Assembly: GCF_004362405.1 (NCBI RefSeq) | Contig: NZ_SNXE01000009.1 | Location: 149,555 to 192,636 of the forward strand | DNA length: 43,082 nt | DNA from: Roseateles asaccharophilus | GTDB taxonomy: Bacteria > Pseudomonadota > Gammaproteobacteria > Burkholderiales > Burkholderiaceae_C | Reading direction: 5' to 3' | Program-made: the position numbers and the translations under genes | Part shown: one piece after another, positions 10,310-20,042 of the stretch | How positions within the stretch are numbered: the stretch's first letter is position 1 | How the letters are laid out: each line of letters begins with the position of its first letter | Notes under the pieces: model-generated | What the model saw: only the letters and a program-made list of their open reading frames with translations | Database searches by the model: none | Told to the model about the DNA's origin: nothing

Positions 10310-11350
10310 TCAATGCGTCTTGGTCACTTTGGCCAGATGGCGCGGCTGGTCGGGGTTGAGGCCGCGCGCACGCGCCAGGGCCTCGACCATGGGATAGAAG
10401 CTCTGCACCGCGGCGATGGGGTCCAGATCCTCATTGCCGGTGGTGGCCAGCTCCAGCTCGGCGCCGGGCGTGCCCTTGGGGGCGGCCAGCAGCACGCGGG
10501 CACCACGGCCGCGCATTTCCTCGGCCAGGGCGATCAGGCCGGCCTGGGCCGGGCCGCGCGGAGCGAAAACCAGCAGCGGGTAGCCCTCTTCCACCAGGGC
10601 CATGGGGCCATGCTTGACCTCGGCGCCCGAGAAGGCCTCGGCCTGGATGCCGCAGGTTTCCTTGAACTTGAGCGCGGCTTCCATCGCGATGGCCAGGCCG
10701 GTACCGCGGCCGATCACGAAGAGCTTGTCGGCGTCCTTGAGCGCTTCCACCGCTGTGTCCCAGCGCAGGGCGGCGGCCTGGGCCAGGGCCTCGGGCAGGG
10801 TCTGCAGGGCGGCGGACAGGTCTTCATCATCCTGCCAGGCGGCCACCACGCGGGCACCGGCCACCAGCTGGGCGATATAGCTCTTGGTGGCCGCCACGCT
10901 CTGCTCGGGGCCGGCATGCAGGGAGAACACATGCTGGGCGGCCTGGGCCAGGGGCGAGCCCGAGGCGTTGACAAAGGCCACGGTGCGCGCGCCCTGGCTG
11001 CTGAAGTACTGGGTGGGCGCCACCAGATCGGGGCTCTGGCCCGACTGCGAGAAGGCCAGCGAGACCAAACCCTTGCTCTCGATCTTGCTCTGGTAGAGCG
11101 TGATCAGGGACATGGGCAGGGAGGTGACCAGGCGGCCCAGGCGGGCCATCACCAGATAGGCCATGTAGTGGGCGGCGTGGTCCGAGCTGCCGCGGGCAAT
11201 GGTCAGCAGGCTGCTGGGCGGCTGGCTGCGCAGCGCCTCGCCCAAGGCTGCGTAAGCGCCTTGATCGGCGGCCAGTTGACGTGCCACGCAGGCGGGAGCG
11301 CTCAGCGCCTCCTCCAGCATGCGAGAACCATTCAGATTAGCCGAGCTCAA
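10310..11350 (-). CDS. nagB-II: SIS-domain glucosamine-6-phosphate deaminase (NagB-II type)
   Basis: A protein of 346 aa with two SIS domains, resembling the isomerase half of GlmS. In GlcNAc operons lacking classical nagB, this family (NagB-II/AgaS-like) converts glucosamine-6-phosphate to fructose-6-phosphate and ammonia. Visible motifs: TIARGSSDHAAHY and FSQSGQSPD in the first domain, VIGRGTG and AEAFSGAEVKHGP in the second. The start is uncertain. A TTG at 11350 has AAGGAG 6 bp upstream and is used here; the first ATG, at 11320, lacks a ribosome site. The start lies inside the end of nagA, suggesting translational coupling. Confidence 0.92.
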   Translation of the reverse strand: MSSANLNGSRMLEEALSAPACVARQLAADQGAYAALGEALRSQPPSSLLTIARGSSDHAAHYMAYLVMARLGRLVTSLPMSLITLYQSKIESKGLVSLAFSQSGQSPDLVAPTQYFSSQGARTVAFVNASGSPLAQAAQHVFSLHAGPEQSVAATKSYIAQLVAGARVVAAWQDDEDLSAALQTLPEALAQAAALRWDTAVEALKDADKLFVIGRGTGLAIAMEAALKFKETCGIQAEAFSGAEVKHGPMALVEEGYPLLVFAPRGPAQAGLIALAEEMRGRGARVLLAAPKGTPGAELELATTGNEDLDPIAAVQSFYPMVEALARARGLNPDQPRHLAKVTKTH

Positions 11351-12470
11351 TTTCTTCTCCTTCAACCACCACGCGCTGCAACTGCAGGTCCCGGTCCATC
11401 ACCACCAAATCCGCCCAGGCGCCCGGGGTCAGACGCCCCCGGTCTTCCAGGCCCATGTAATCCGCCGCGTAGGTCGAGACGCGGCGCGATGCCTCTTCGA
11501 TTTCCAGGCCCAGGCCCACCAGATTGCGCAGGGCCTGATCCAGGGTCAGGGTGCTGCCGGCCAGGGTGCCGTCGGGCAGACGCACGCCGCCCAAGCACTT
11601 CTGGACCTTGTGGCGGCCCAGGCTGTACTCGCCATCGGGCATGCCGGCCGCCGCGGTGGAATCACTCACGCAGAACAGGCAGGGAATGGCGCGCAGCGCC
11701 ACCTTGATCGCGCCGGGGTGCACATGCAGCAGGTCCGGAATGATCTCGGCGTAGCGCGCATGGGCCAGGGCCGCGCCCACCATGCCGGGCTCGCGGTGGT
11801 GCAGGCCGCTCATCGCATTGAAGAGATGGGTGAAGCCGCCGGCGCCATGGGCCAGGGCGGCCACGCCGTCCTCGTAAGTGCCCAGGGTGTGACCGATCTG
11901 CACCTGGAAGCCGGCCTCGCGCAGCTGGGTGATGAGCTCCAGATAGCCCGGCAGCTCGGGCGCCAGGGTGATCAGGCGGATGGGCGCCAGCGCATGCAGG
12001 GCCAGGATCTCCTCGATGCTGGCGGCCTTGGCAAAGTCGGGCTGGGCGCCCAGCTTGCCCGGGTTGATGTAGGGGCCTTCCAGATGCACGCCCAGCACGC
12101 GGGCGCCCTGGGGATCACGCCGTTGGCACAGCGGCCCCACGGCCTCGAGCGCAGCCCGGATCTCGTCCATGGGCGCGGTCATGGTGGTGGCCAGCAAGGC
12201 CGTCGTGCCATGCCGGGCATGGAGGCGGGAGATGGCGGCAGCCGCGTCGCTGCCCTCCATGGTGTCGCGCCCGCCGCCGCCGTGCACATGCACGTCGATG
12301 AAGCCGGGCAGCACCAGGGGCAGAGTCTGGCGAGCATGTCGGACCTCGGGCTCGGTGACGCTCTCGCCCTCGATGCGGACGATCCGTCCCTCCCGCTGCT
12401 CCAGCACGCCGCGCACAAAACCCTGCGGCGTGAGGATGTAGCCCTCGATCTGATCAACAGCCAAACTCAT
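11337..12470 (-). CDS. nagA: N-acetylglucosamine-6-phosphate deacetylase
   Basis: A 377-aa amidohydrolase that removes acetate from GlcNAc-6-phosphate. The family hallmark PGFIDVHVHGGGG with the metal-binding HxH is near residues 55-67; LEGPYINPGKLGAQ and the GHTLGTY and THLFNAM segments carry further metal and substrate ligands; SDSTAAAGMPDG is the usual late active-site block. Length is normal for NagA. The ATG at 12470 follows the gntR stop by 19 bp. It works with the upstream kinase and the downstream deaminase. Confidence 0.96.
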   Translation of the reverse strand: MSLAVDQIEGYILTPQGFVRGVLEQREGRIVRIEGESVTEPEVRHARQTLPLVLPGFIDVHVHGGGGRDTMEGSDAAAAISRLHARHGTTALLATTMTAPMDEIRAALEAVGPLCQRRDPQGARVLGVHLEGPYINPGKLGAQPDFAKAASIEEILALHALAPIRLITLAPELPGYLELITQLREAGFQVQIGHTLGTYEDGVAALAHGAGGFTHLFNAMSGLHHREPGMVGAALAHARYAEIIPDLLHVHPGAIKVALRAIPCLFCVSDSTAAAGMPDGEYSLGRHKVQKCLGGVRLPDGTLAGSTLTLDQALRNLVGLGLEIEEASRRVSTYAADYMGLEDRGRLTPGAWADLVVMDRDLQLQRVVVEGEEIELG

Positions 12471-12491
12471 TCCCGTCCCGTTTCCGGCCCT

Positions 12492-13250
12492 CTAGCCATC
12501 CCGTCGCATCTCGGCGACGAAGTCGTAGTAATCGCTGCGGCAGTAGGAATGGGTCAGCTCCACGGCCTGACCCGACTCCAGAAAGCCCACCCGCGTGATG
12601 AAGAGCACCGCCTGGCCCACCGGCACCTCCAGCAGGGCCGCCAGCTTGGGCTCGGCATTGATGGCGCGGATGTGCTGCAGCGCGCGCACCGGGGCACCGC
12701 CATGGCGGGTCAGATGGGCGTACAGCGAGGCATCCACGGCCTGGGGATCGGGCAGCACCGTCTCGGGCAGCACACTCACCTCGTAGGCCATGACCACCGA
12801 ATCGGCCAGGCGCAGGCGCTCCAGGCGCGCCACGCGCGCGCCCGTGGCCAGGCCCAGGCTCAGCTGCTCATCCGGTGCCGCCTGGGCAAAGCCGCGGGTC
12901 AGCCATTTGGAGCTGGGCTTGAAGCCGCGCTGGTGCAGTTCTTCAGAGAAGCTGGTCAGACGCGAGAGCGGCTGCTCCAGCTTGGGCGCGATGTAGTTGC
13001 CGGAACCGCGCTTGCGGATGATCAGACCCTGCTCGACCAGACGGTCGATGGCCTTGCGCGCCGTCACGCGCGAGAGATCCAGCGATTCGGACAACACCCG
13101 CTCCGAGGGCAAGGCCTCGTCAGGGTGGTAGTGGCCATCGCGTATGGCCTGGGCCAGCTTGTGCGCCAGCTGCATATACAGCGGCGATGCGGCCTCGGGG
13201 TCGGCCTTGAATTGGAAAGGAAGCTTGGTGGCAGTGGCAGAAGCAGTCAT
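12492..13250 (-). CDS. nagR: GntR/HutC-family repressor of the nag operon
   Basis: A 252-aa regulator. An N-terminal winged helix (residues about 20-85, LPSERVLSESLDLSRVTARKAIDRL) is followed by a UTRA ligand domain (residues about 105-245), the arrangement of DasR/NagR/YvoA, which sense GlcNAc-6-phosphate or glucosamine-6-phosphate. ATG at 13250 chosen because it overlaps the stop of the kinase gene by one base (TGATG) and precedes the domain by a normal distance. It probably binds the three repeated motifs at 14185-14296 and thereby controls its own operon (inference). The symbol follows functional analogy; Xanthomonas calls its GntR-type regulator NagQ. Confidence 0.9.
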   Translation of the reverse strand: MTASATATKLPFQFKADPEAASPLYMQLAHKLAQAIRDGHYHPDEALPSERVLSESLDLSRVTARKAIDRLVEQGLIIRKRGSGNYIAPKLEQPLSRLTSFSEELHQRGFKPSSKWLTRGFAQAAPDEQLSLGLATGARVARLERLRLADSVVMAYEVSVLPETVLPDPQAVDASLYAHLTRHGGAPVRALQHIRAINAEPKLAALLEVPVGQAVLFITRVGFLESGQAVELTHSYCRSDYYDFVAEMRRDG

Positions 13251-14182
13251 CAGAGTCCCATCTCGGTGAGTGCGCGGCCTATCATCAGCAGCGCGCCGTC
13301 CGCCGAGTCGCCTTGCGGCTCGACGCAGCGGGCACGAATGGTGCCTGAGAAATACGCCGCCACGCGGCGCGCGATGCTGCCGCACAGCGCCACGGGCAGT
13401 CGCCCCGAGGGATCCAGTGCCAGCGCCAGACGCTCCAGCTCCGCCACCGTCTCTTCCACAAAGGCGCGCGCTACCGGATCCTGGGCCGCCTGATCGAAGA
13501 CCAGGGGCGCCAGGCTGGCGTAGGCATGCTGCCCCGCCGCGGCACACCAATCGGCCAGCGCATCACGCTGCCCACCGGTCGCGGCCCAGACCGCATGCGC
13601 CAGGGCACCTGCCGGCACACGGCCATCCATGGCCTGCTGGGCGTGGCGCATGGCCTTGATGCCCAGCCAGGCGCCACTGCCCTCGTCGCCCGTGATCCAG
13701 CCCCAGCCGCTGATCAGCACGCGCGAACCATCCTCGCGCAGGGCCTCGCCCACGGCACCGGTGCCCGAGGCCACCACAGCCCCCGGCCGGCCGCCATGGG
13801 CACCCAGCACGGTGGTGTAGCCGTCGTTCTCCAGCAGCACCCGGGCATAACCCGGCTGCAGGCGCAGAAAGCTCTCGGCCTGCTCCGCAATGGTGGCGCC
13901 CGAGAGCCCCAGCCCGATGGCGCATTCCGCCAGGTCCAAAACGCCCAGACCCGCCTGCCCCGCGGCGGCCATCACGGCCTGCTGCACATGGCGCCAGGCC
14001 TGCTCTACCCCTTGGCCCAGGGCCGAGGGGCCCGCCTCACCCTGGCCCAGCACCCGCCCCTGCCGGTAGGCCAGACGCACGCGGGTGCCGGTACCCCCAC
14101 CGTCCACGCCAATCAGAAAGCGTACGGGTTTGGTGGCAGACTGTGAGGGCGCGCTCGCGGCGCGTGCGAAGGCCGTGTTCAT
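13250..14182 (-). CDS. nagK: BadF/BadG-family N-acetylglucosamine kinase
   Basis: A 310-aa ASKHA-fold kinase. The phosphate-1 loop FLIGVDGGGTGTRVRL lies near residues 22-37; GTGAVG (phosphate 2), GWGWITGDEGSGAWLG and a C-terminal VALCGSIAR (adenosine motif) follow in the usual order. Expected reaction: ATP-dependent phosphorylation of GlcNAc to GlcNAc-6-phosphate, the entry step for NagA. It is the first gene of the minus-strand operon, and its ATG at 14182 lies directly against the operator cluster. Glucosamine kinase activity is the main alternative within this family. Confidence 0.9.
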   Translation of the reverse strand: MNTAFARAASAPSQSATKPVRFLIGVDGGGTGTRVRLAYRQGRVLGQGEAGPSALGQGVEQAWRHVQQAVMAAAGQAGLGVLDLAECAIGLGLSGATIAEQAESFLRLQPGYARVLLENDGYTTVLGAHGGRPGAVVASGTGAVGEALREDGSRVLISGWGWITGDEGSGAWLGIKAMRHAQQAMDGRVPAGALAHAVWAATGGQRDALADWCAAAGQHAYASLAPLVFDQAAQDPVARAFVEETVAELERLALALDPSGRLPVALCGSIARRVAAYFSGTIRARCVEPQGDSADGALLMIGRALTEMGL

Positions 14183-14184
14183 AT

Positions 14185-14205
14185 TTAATACCAGTCTAGT
14201 ACCAG
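14185..14205 (-). promoter_or_regulatory. Candidate GntR (NagR/NagQ) operator, site 1
   Basis: Minus-strand pattern CTGG-N7-CTGGTATTAA, two bases upstream of the nagK start codon. The same 21-bp layout recurs at sites 2 and 3, with TGG triplets 11 bp apart. The TGGTAT core resembles the dre boxes bound by NagR/YvoA of Bacillus (from memory). Confidence 0.6.
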
Positions 14206-14211
14206 AGACAA

Positions 14212-14232
14212 CTGGGCGTCAATTGGTATTCA
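14212..14232 (+). promoter_or_regulatory. Candidate GntR operator, site 2
   Basis: Plus-strand pattern CTGG-N7-TTGGTATTCA, in the opposite orientation to sites 1 and 3. It also holds the small palindrome TGGT-N4-ACCA at 14224-14235. Confidence 0.6.
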
Positions 14233-14275
14233 CCACTCACACGGCGGAATGGCGTGGGGCGGCGGATTTATCGGG

Positions 14276-14296
14276 TTAATACCAATAAAACACCAG
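14276..14296 (-). promoter_or_regulatory. Candidate GntR operator, site 3
   Basis: Minus-strand pattern CTGG-N7-TTGGTATTAA, with the same final ten bases as site 1 except one. It lies in the short gap between the nag operon and the end of ung, about 94 bp upstream of nagK. Confidence 0.6.
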
Positions 14297-14323
14297 CCCG
14301 AGTATCACGGCGCTTCGGGGTTT

Positions 14324-15007
14324 TTACCGATCTTCCAGACTCCAATCCACAGGCCGCCCGCGCAAGGCCAGCCAGGCCGCCGCGCGCGAGAAGTGCCCGC
14401 AGCCAATAAACGGCGTGGGCGGCCGGGTGGCCGAGAGTGGCGAGGGGTGGTTGGCCTGCAGCACCAGATGGCGGCGCGCCACATCGGCGCCCGCAATCAG
14501 CTGGGCCTTGGCCTGGGCATGGGCACCCCAGAGCAGAAAAGCCTTGGGCGCGGCATCGGCCGCGGCGCGCAGGGTCAGGGCGTCGCTGAGCGCCTCCCAG
14601 CCCTTCTTGGCGTGGCTGGCCGGGGCGCCGTCCTCCACCGTGAGGCAGGTATTGAGCAGCAGCACGCCGCGGCGCGCCCAGGCGCCCAGATGGCCATGGG
14701 CCGGCGGCGGCAGGCCCAGGTCGCGCTGCAGCTCCTTGAAGATATTGCGCAGGCTGGGCGGCAGCTTCTTGAGCGTGGGCGGCACCGAAAAGGCCAGGCC
14801 CTCGGCCTGACCGGGCCCGTGATAGGGGTCCTGCCCCAGGATCACGACGCGCACCTGATCCAGGGGCGTGAGCGTGAGCGCCCTGAAGGGCTCGGGCGGA
14901 TAGATCAGCGCACCGGCGGCGCGGCGCTGGGCCAGAAAGGCCTCCAGGCCCTGGCCCGCGGGCGAGGCCTGCCAGGCCTCGACCACCTCCTGCCAGCCCG
15001 CGCTCAC
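14324..15007 (-). CDS. ung: Uracil-DNA glycosylase
   Basis: A 227-aa family-1 uracil-DNA glycosylase that removes uracil from DNA in base-excision repair. [18 protein letters not shown] near residues 59-76 holds the water-activating Asp; the C-terminal [10 protein letters not shown] holds the catalytic His. GTG start at 15007 overlaps the trpC stop by four bases (GTGA), so it is the last gene of the trp operon and translationally coupled. Length and motifs are normal. Confidence 0.96.
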   Translation of the reverse strand: MSAGWQEVVEAWQASPAGQGLEAFLAQRRAAGALIYPPEPFRALTLTPLDQVRVVILGQDPYHGPGQAEGLAFSVPPTLKKLPPSLRNIFKELQRDLGLPPPAHGHLGAWARRGVLLLNTCLTVEDGAPASHAKKGWEALSDALTLRAAADAAPKAFLLWGAHAQAKAQLIAGADVARRHLVLQANHPSPLSATRPPTPFIGCGHFSRAAAWLALRGRPVDWSLEDR

Positions 15008-15795
15008 GAGGCAAACAGGGCCGAGAGGGCCTGACCCGGATCCGGCGCGCGCATAAAGGCCTCACCCACCAGGAAGGCGTGCACCTGGGCGGCGCGCAGG
15101 GTCTGCACATCGGCCGGGGCCAGGATGCCGCTCTCGGTCACCAGCAGGCGGTCCGCCGGCACGTCCTTGAGCAGGCCCAGGGTGGTGTCCAGCGTGACCT
15201 CGAACGTGCGCAGATTGCGGTTGTTGATGCCCACCAGGGGCGTCTTCAGGCGCAGGGCGCGCGCCAGCTCCGCGCCGTCATGCACCTCGACCAGCACGTC
15301 CAGGCCCAGGCTTTGCGCCACAGCCTCCAGATCGGCCATCCGCGCGTCGTCCAGGCAGGCGGCGATCAGCAGGATGCAGTCGGCCCCCATGGCCCGCGCC
15401 TCGAAGACCTGGTACTCGTCGACCATGAAGTCCTTGCGCAGCACCGGCAGGGCCACGGCCGCGCGGGCCTGGCGCAGGTAGTCGGCCGCGCCCTGGAAGA
15501 ACTGCTCGTCGGTCAGCACCGAGAGGCAGGCCGCGCCGTGACGCTCATAGCTCTGCGCGATTTCGGCCGGGCGGAAGTCGGCACGGATCACGCCCTTGCT
15601 GGGGCTGGCCTTCTTGATCTCGGCGATCACGCCGCTGTGGCCCGCGGCGATCTTGGCGCGCAGCGCGCGCTCGAAGCCGCGCGTCACGCGGTCGGCCTCG
15701 GCCTGCTCGCGAACGGCCGCCAGGGGCAGGCGCGCGCGCGCGGCCGCCACTTCCTCATGCTTGACCGCAACGATGCGCTTCAGGATGTCGGCCAT
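15004..15795 (-). CDS. trpC: Indole-3-glycerol phosphate synthase
   Basis: A 263-aa TIM-barrel enzyme making indole-3-glycerol phosphate from CdRP. Family motifs in order: [13 protein letters not shown] (catalytic Lys), [34 protein letters not shown] and VTESGI. The ATG at 15795 is four bases after the trpD stop. It is a free-standing TrpC, not fused to TrpF. It acts after TrpD and TrpF; trpF, trpB and trpA are not in this window. Confidence 0.97.
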   Translation of the reverse strand: MADILKRIVAVKHEEVAAARARLPLAAVREQAEADRVTRGFERALRAKIAAGHSGVIAEIKKASPSKGVIRADFRPAEIAQSYERHGAACLSVLTDEQFFQGAADYLRQARAAVALPVLRKDFMVDEYQVFEARAMGADCILLIAACLDDARMADLEAVAQSLGLDVLVEVHDGAELARALRLKTPLVGINNRNLRTFEVTLDTTLGLLKDVPADRLLVTESGILAPADVQTLRAAQVHAFLVGEAFMRAPDPGQALSALFAS

Positions 15796-15799
15796 GGTC

Positions 15800-16837
15800 T
15801 CAAGCCTCCTGGCCCAGGGCCTGGGTGGTGGTCACAAACTGATCCAGCTTGGCGCGGGCCGCGCCGCTGGCAATGGCCTCGCGCGCCTTGGCAATGCCGG
15901 CGGCGATGGAGTCCACCACATTGGCGGCATAGAGCGTGGCGCCGGCATTGAGCAGCACGATGTCGCGCGCCGGGCCTTCCTCATTGGCCAGGGCGCCCAG
16001 CAGCATGCGGCGGCTGTCCTCGGGGCCGCTGACCTTGAGGCTGCGGTTGCTGGCCATGGCCAGGCCGAAGTCCTCCGGATGGATCTCGTACTCGCGCACC
16101 TCGCCGTTCTTCAGCTCGCCCACCAGGGTGCCCGCGCCCAGCGAGATCTCGTCCATGCCGTCCTTGCCATAGACCACCACGGCATGCTCGGCGCCCAGGC
16201 GCTGCATCACGCGCACCTGGATGCCCACCAGATCGGGGTGGAACACACCCATCAGGATGTTCTTGGCATCCGCCGGATTGGTCAGCGGGCCCAGGATGTT
16301 GAAGATGGTGCGCACGCCCAGCTCCTTGCGCACCGGGGCGATGTTCTTCATGGCCGGGTGGTGGTTGGGCGCGAACATGAAGCCGATGCCGGCGCGCTGC
16401 ACGCTCTGCGCCACCTGGGCGGGGCTGAGCATGATGTTGGCGCCCAGGGCCTCCAGCACATCGGCACTGCCGGTCTTGCTGGAGACGCTGCGGTTGCCAT
16501 GCTTGGCCACCTGGGCCCCGGCCGCGGCGGCCACGAACATGGAGCAGGTGCTGATATTGAAGGTGTGGGCGCCGTCGCCGCCCGTGCCCACCACATCCAC
16601 CAGATGCGGGCCCGGCTGCAGCGGCACCTTGACCGAGAACTCGCGCATGACCTGGGCCGCGGCGGTGATCTCGCCAATGGTCTCCTTCTTGACGCGCAGG
16701 CCGGTGAGCAGGGCCGCGGCGATCACGGGCGACATCTCGCCGCCCATGATGCGGCGCATCAGGGCCAGCATCTCGTCGTGGAAGATCTCGCGGTGCTCGA
16801 TGACGCGGGTCAGGGCTTCGTGGTCGGTGATCGGCAT
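15800..16837 (-). CDS. trpD: Anthranilate phosphoribosyltransferase
   Basis: A 345-aa enzyme joining anthranilate to PRPP. The PRPP-binding [14 protein letters not shown] block, [21 protein letters not shown] and PLTNPA segments are all present. The start [12 protein letters not shown] at 16837 is preferred to a longer in-frame start because family members begin here. The ltaE stop lies one base upstream. Confidence 0.97.
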   Translation of the reverse strand: MPITDHEALTRVIEHREIFHDEMLALMRRIMGGEMSPVIAAALLTGLRVKKETIGEITAAAQVMREFSVKVPLQPGPHLVDVVGTGGDGAHTFNISTCSMFVAAAAGAQVAKHGNRSVSSKTGSADVLEALGANIMLSPAQVAQSVQRAGIGFMFAPNHHPAMKNIAPVRKELGVRTIFNILGPLTNPADAKNILMGVFHPDLVGIQVRVMQRLGAEHAVVVYGKDGMDEISLGAGTLVGELKNGEVREYEIHPEDFGLAMASNRSLKVSGPEDSRRMLLGALANEEGPARDIVLLNAGATLYAANVVDSIAAGIAKAREAIASGAARAKLDQFVTTTQALGQEA

Positions 16838-16838
16838 C

Positions 16839-17876
16839 TCAGGCTCCGAGGAAGTAGTCACGGACGGCGGCAATCGCGCGCTCGACGCCAACGGCGTCCA
16901 CATCCAGATGGATAACGAAGCGCAAGCGGTACAGGCCGGTGGCCAGCACGCCGCGCGCTTTCAGGTGTTCGATCAGGCCGGCGGCGCGCTCGGGCGCCAC
17001 ATCGGCAAAGACGATATTGGTCTGCGGCGCCTCCACGCTCAGACCGGGCAGGCCTTGCAGGCCCTCGGCCAGGCGGCGCGCCAGGGCGTGGTCGTCCGCC
17101 AGGCGCCGCACATGGTGATGCAGCGCATGCTGGGCGGCCGCGGCCAGCAGACCGGCCTGGCGCAGGCCGCCGCCGCTCATCTTGCGCCAGCGGTGCGCGC
17201 GCTGGATAAACTCGCGGCTGCCGCAGAGCACCGAACCCACGGGCGCGCCCAGGCCCTTGGAGAAGCAGACCGAGACGCTGTCGAAATGGCTGCAGATGCG
17301 GCGCGCCGCCGCGTAGGGCTCGGCGGCGTCAATCGCCACCGCGGCATTGAAGAGTCGCGCGCCGTCCAAATGCCGGGCCAGACCGCGGCGCTGGGCCAGC
17401 GCAGACGCGGCGGCCAGATAGTCCATAGGCAGCACCTTGCCGCCTATGGTGTTCTCCAGGGCGAGCAGCCGGGTGCGGGCGAAGTGCGCGTCATCGGGCT
17501 TGATCTGGGCTTCCACCTCGTCCAGCGGCAGCGAGCCGTCCGGCGCATGGGCAATGGGCTGGGGCTGGATGGAGCCCAGCACCGCGGCACCGCCGCCTTC
17601 CCAGCGGTAGGTGTGGGCGTACTGGCCCACGATGTATTCCTCGCCGCGCTGGCAGTGGCTCATCAGCGCGCAGAGATTGCTCTGCGTGCCGGTAGGCATG
17701 AAGAGCGCGGCCTCGAAGCCCAGCATCTCGGCCAGCTCGGCCTGCAGCGCATTGACGCTGGGATCGTCACCAAACACATCGTCGCCCAAGGGCGCGGCCG
17801 ACATGGCCTCGCGCATGGCGGCGGTGGGCTGGGTGACGGTGTCGCTGCGCAGATCAACCCGTGGCGGCTGGCTCAT
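16839..17876 (-). CDS. ltaE: Low-specificity L-threonine aldolase
   Basis: A 345-aa fold-type I PLP enzyme cleaving threonine or allo-threonine to glycine and acetaldehyde. It begins [18 protein letters not shown], the usual family start; [17 protein letters not shown] and [13 protein letters not shown] follow, and the PLP Lys lies in [13 protein letters not shown]. The ATG overlaps the trpG stop by four bases (ATGA) and the gene ends one base before trpD, so it is fully embedded in the trp operon. Why a threonine aldolase sits there is unclear; a supply of glycine or coupling to serine/tryptophan metabolism is speculation. Confidence 0.95.
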   Translation of the reverse strand: MSQPPRVDLRSDTVTQPTAAMREAMSAAPLGDDVFGDDPSVNALQAELAEMLGFEAALFMPTGTQSNLCALMSHCQRGEEYIVGQYAHTYRWEGGGAAVLGSIQPQPIAHAPDGSLPLDEVEAQIKPDDAHFARTRLLALENTIGGKVLPMDYLAAASALAQRRGLARHLDGARLFNAAVAIDAAEPYAAARRICSHFDSVSVCFSKGLGAPVGSVLCGSREFIQRAHRWRKMSGGGLRQAGLLAAAAQHALHHHVRRLADDHALARRLAEGLQGLPGLSVEAPQTNIVFADVAPERAAGLIEHLKARGVLATGLYRLRFVIHLDVDAVGVERAIAAVRDYFLGA

Positions 17877-18457
17877 GGGGCAAGCTCCAGAAAGTTGCGG
17901 AGCATGGCGTGGCCATGTTCGGACAGGATGGATTCCGGGTGGAACTGCACGCCCTCCAGCGGCGTGGCCGTGCCGGCCAGCTCGCGGTGGCGCACGCCCA
18001 TGATCTCGCCGTCCTCGCTGCGGGCGCTGATCTCCAGCACGGCCGGCATGGTGGCCTCCTCGATCACCAGGGAGTGGTAGCGGATCACGCTGAATTCGCG
18101 CGGCAGACCGGTGAACACGCCCTTCTGGTCGGTGCTGATGGTGCTGGCCTTGCCATGCATCTGGGTCTGGGCCCGGATGATGCGGCCGCCCAGGGCGGCG
18201 CCTATGCTCTGGTGGCCCAGGCACACGCCCAGGATGGGCAGCTTGCCCTGGAAGGCACGGATGGCTTCCACGCACACCCCCGCCTCGGCCGGCGTGCAGG
18301 GGCCGGGCGAGAACACCAGGTGCTCGGGCTTGAGGGCGCCGATCTCCTCCACCGTGATCTCGTCATTGCGCACGACCTTGACGTCCGCGCCGAGTTCGCC
18401 GAAGTACTGCACCAGGTTGAAGGTGAAGCTGTCGTAGTTGTCGATCATCAGCAGCAT
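17873..18457 (-). CDS. trpG: Anthranilate synthase component II (glutamine amidotransferase)
   Basis: A 194-aa class I glutamine amidotransferase supplying ammonia to TrpE. It begins [19 protein letters not shown]; the nucleophile Cys is in [11 protein letters not shown], and the His-Glu pair in VQFHPESIL. Start is directly adjacent to the trpE stop. Such subunits often also serve PabB for folate synthesis (established for the family, not shown here). Confidence 0.97.
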   Translation of the reverse strand: MLLMIDNYDSFTFNLVQYFGELGADVKVVRNDEITVEEIGALKPEHLVFSPGPCTPAEAGVCVEAIRAFQGKLPILGVCLGHQSIGAALGGRIIRAQTQMHGKASTISTDQKGVFTGLPREFSVIRYHSLVIEEATMPAVLEISARSEDGEIMGVRHRELAGTATPLEGVQFHPESILSEHGHAMLRNFLELAP

Positions 18458-19942
18458 TTAGAAACCCTCCTCAACGAGTTCGGCGGCACGAATCAGCGCG
18501 CGCGCCTTCGCTTCGGTCTCCTTCCATTCCAGCTCGGGCACCGAATCGGCCACGATGCCGGCCGCGGCCGAGACATAGAGCGTCTGGTCCTGCACGATGC
18601 CGGTGCGGATGGCGATGGCCAGGTCCATATCGCCGGCAAAGCTCAGGTAGCCGCAGGCGCCGCCATAGATGCCGCGTTTGACGGGCTCCAGCTCGTCAAT
18701 GATCTGCATGGCCCGGATCTTGGGCGCGCCGCTGAGGGTGCCGGCCGGGAAGGTGGCGCGCAGCACATCCATATTGCTCTGGCCCTGCTTCAAGGTGCCC
18801 TCGACATTGCTGACGATGTGCATCACATGCGAGTAACGCTCCACCGCGAAGGCATCAGTCAGCTTGACCGAGCCGGTCTCGGCGATGCGGCCCACATCGT
18901 TGCGGGCCAGATCGATCAGCATCAGATGCTCGGCGCGCTCCTTGGGGTCGGCCTTGAGCTCAGCCTCCAGCGCCTGGTCCAGCTCGGGCGTGGCGCCGCG
19001 CGGGCGGGTGCCGGCCAGGGGGCGGATGGTGATGCGTTCTTCATCGGCAATGCGCTCGTGGCGCACCAGGATCTCGGGCGAGGCGCCCACGATCTGGAAG
19101 TCCCCCATGTCATAGAAATACATATAGGGGCTGGGGTTCAGCGAGCGCAGCGCGCGGTACAGGCTCAGCGGCGACTCGGTATAGCGCTTGGCCAGACGCT
19201 GGCCGAAGACGATCTGCATGCAATCGCCGGCGGCGATGTAGTCCTTGGCCTTGAGCACCGCGGCCTCGAAGTCCTCGCGCTTGAAATCGCGCTGCACCGG
19301 ATGCGACTGGCCGCGCTTGACCTGGGGCGCGCTGACCGAATAGGCCAGCTTGTCGCGCAGCTCGGTCAGGCGCTTCTTGCCGCGGAAATAGGCCTCGGGC
19401 TGGGTGGGATCGGCATAGACGATGAGGTACAGGCGCCCCGAGAGGTTGTCGATGACCGCCAGCTCCTCGCACTGCAGCAGCATCACGTCCGGCGTGGCTA
19501 GGCCGCCGCTCTTATGCGTCTGGGCCAGCTTGGGCTCGATATAGCGCACCGCGTCATAGCCGAAGTAGCCGGCCAGGCCGCCGCAAAAGCGCGGCATGCC
19601 CGGGCGCAGGGCCACCTTGAAGCGTTGCTGGTAGGCCTCGATGAAGTCCAGCGGATTGCCCTCGTGGGTCTCCACCACCGCGCCGTCGCGCAGCACCTCG
19701 GTCTTGAAGCCCTCGCTCCTGAGCACGGTGCGGGCCGGCAGGCCGATGAAGGAGTAACGCCCGAAGCGCTCGCCCCCCACCACCGATTCCAGCAGAAAGC
19801 TGTGGCGGCCCTGGCCGGCACCGGCGCAGAGCTTGAGATAGAGGGAGAGCGGGGTTTCAAGATCCGCAAAAGCCTCGCTGATCAGCGGGATGCGGTTGTA
19901 GCCCTGGGCGGCCAGGCTCTGGAATTCCAGTTCGGTGATCAC
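18458..19942 (-). CDS. trpE: Anthranilate synthase component I
   Basis: A 494-aa chorismate-using enzyme making anthranilate with TrpG. The N-terminal LLES segment of the Trp feedback site is present (SFLLESVVGGERFGRYSFIG), as are the chorismate-binding blocks GASPEILVR, RPLAGTRPRG, LIDLARNDVGRI and FPAGTLSGAPKIRA. The GTG at 19942 (VITELEFQSLAAQGYN) is chosen over upstream codons because TrpE proteins of this group start with this motif and GAGG lies 9 bp upstream. Confidence 0.96.
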   Translation of the reverse strand: MITELEFQSLAAQGYNRIPLISEAFADLETPLSLYLKLCAGAGQGRHSFLLESVVGGERFGRYSFIGLPARTVLRSEGFKTEVLRDGAVVETHEGNPLDFIEAYQQRFKVALRPGMPRFCGGLAGYFGYDAVRYIEPKLAQTHKSGGLATPDVMLLQCEELAVIDNLSGRLYLIVYADPTQPEAYFRGKKRLTELRDKLAYSVSAPQVKRGQSHPVQRDFKREDFEAAVLKAKDYIAAGDCMQIVFGQRLAKRYTESPLSLYRALRSLNPSPYMYFYDMGDFQIVGASPEILVRHERIADEERITIRPLAGTRPRGATPELDQALEAELKADPKERAEHLMLIDLARNDVGRIAETGSVKLTDAFAVERYSHVMHIVSNVEGTLKQGQSNMDVLRATFPAGTLSGAPKIRAMQIIDELEPVKRGIYGGACGYLSFAGDMDLAIAIRTGIVQDQTLYVSAAAGIVADSVPELEWKETEAKARALIRAAELVEEGF

Positions 19943-20042
19943 GTCGTCAAACCTCGAATACGGGGGCGCTACGCCGGCTCGCAGAGGAGCCGCCGGGAAA
20001 ACAGGCGCGCGCCGGTTCAATCAGGTCGCTTGACTGCGGCCG

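Noticed and set aside
11319-13493. A 724-codon plus-strand frame over nagA and the regulator
   Set aside because: Shadow frame; the minus strand encodes clear NagA and GntR/UTRA proteins with coupled starts.
14268-15110. Alternative 280-codon minus-strand frame overlapping ung
   Set aside because: The overlapping frame encodes a complete uracil-DNA glycosylase with both catalytic motifs.
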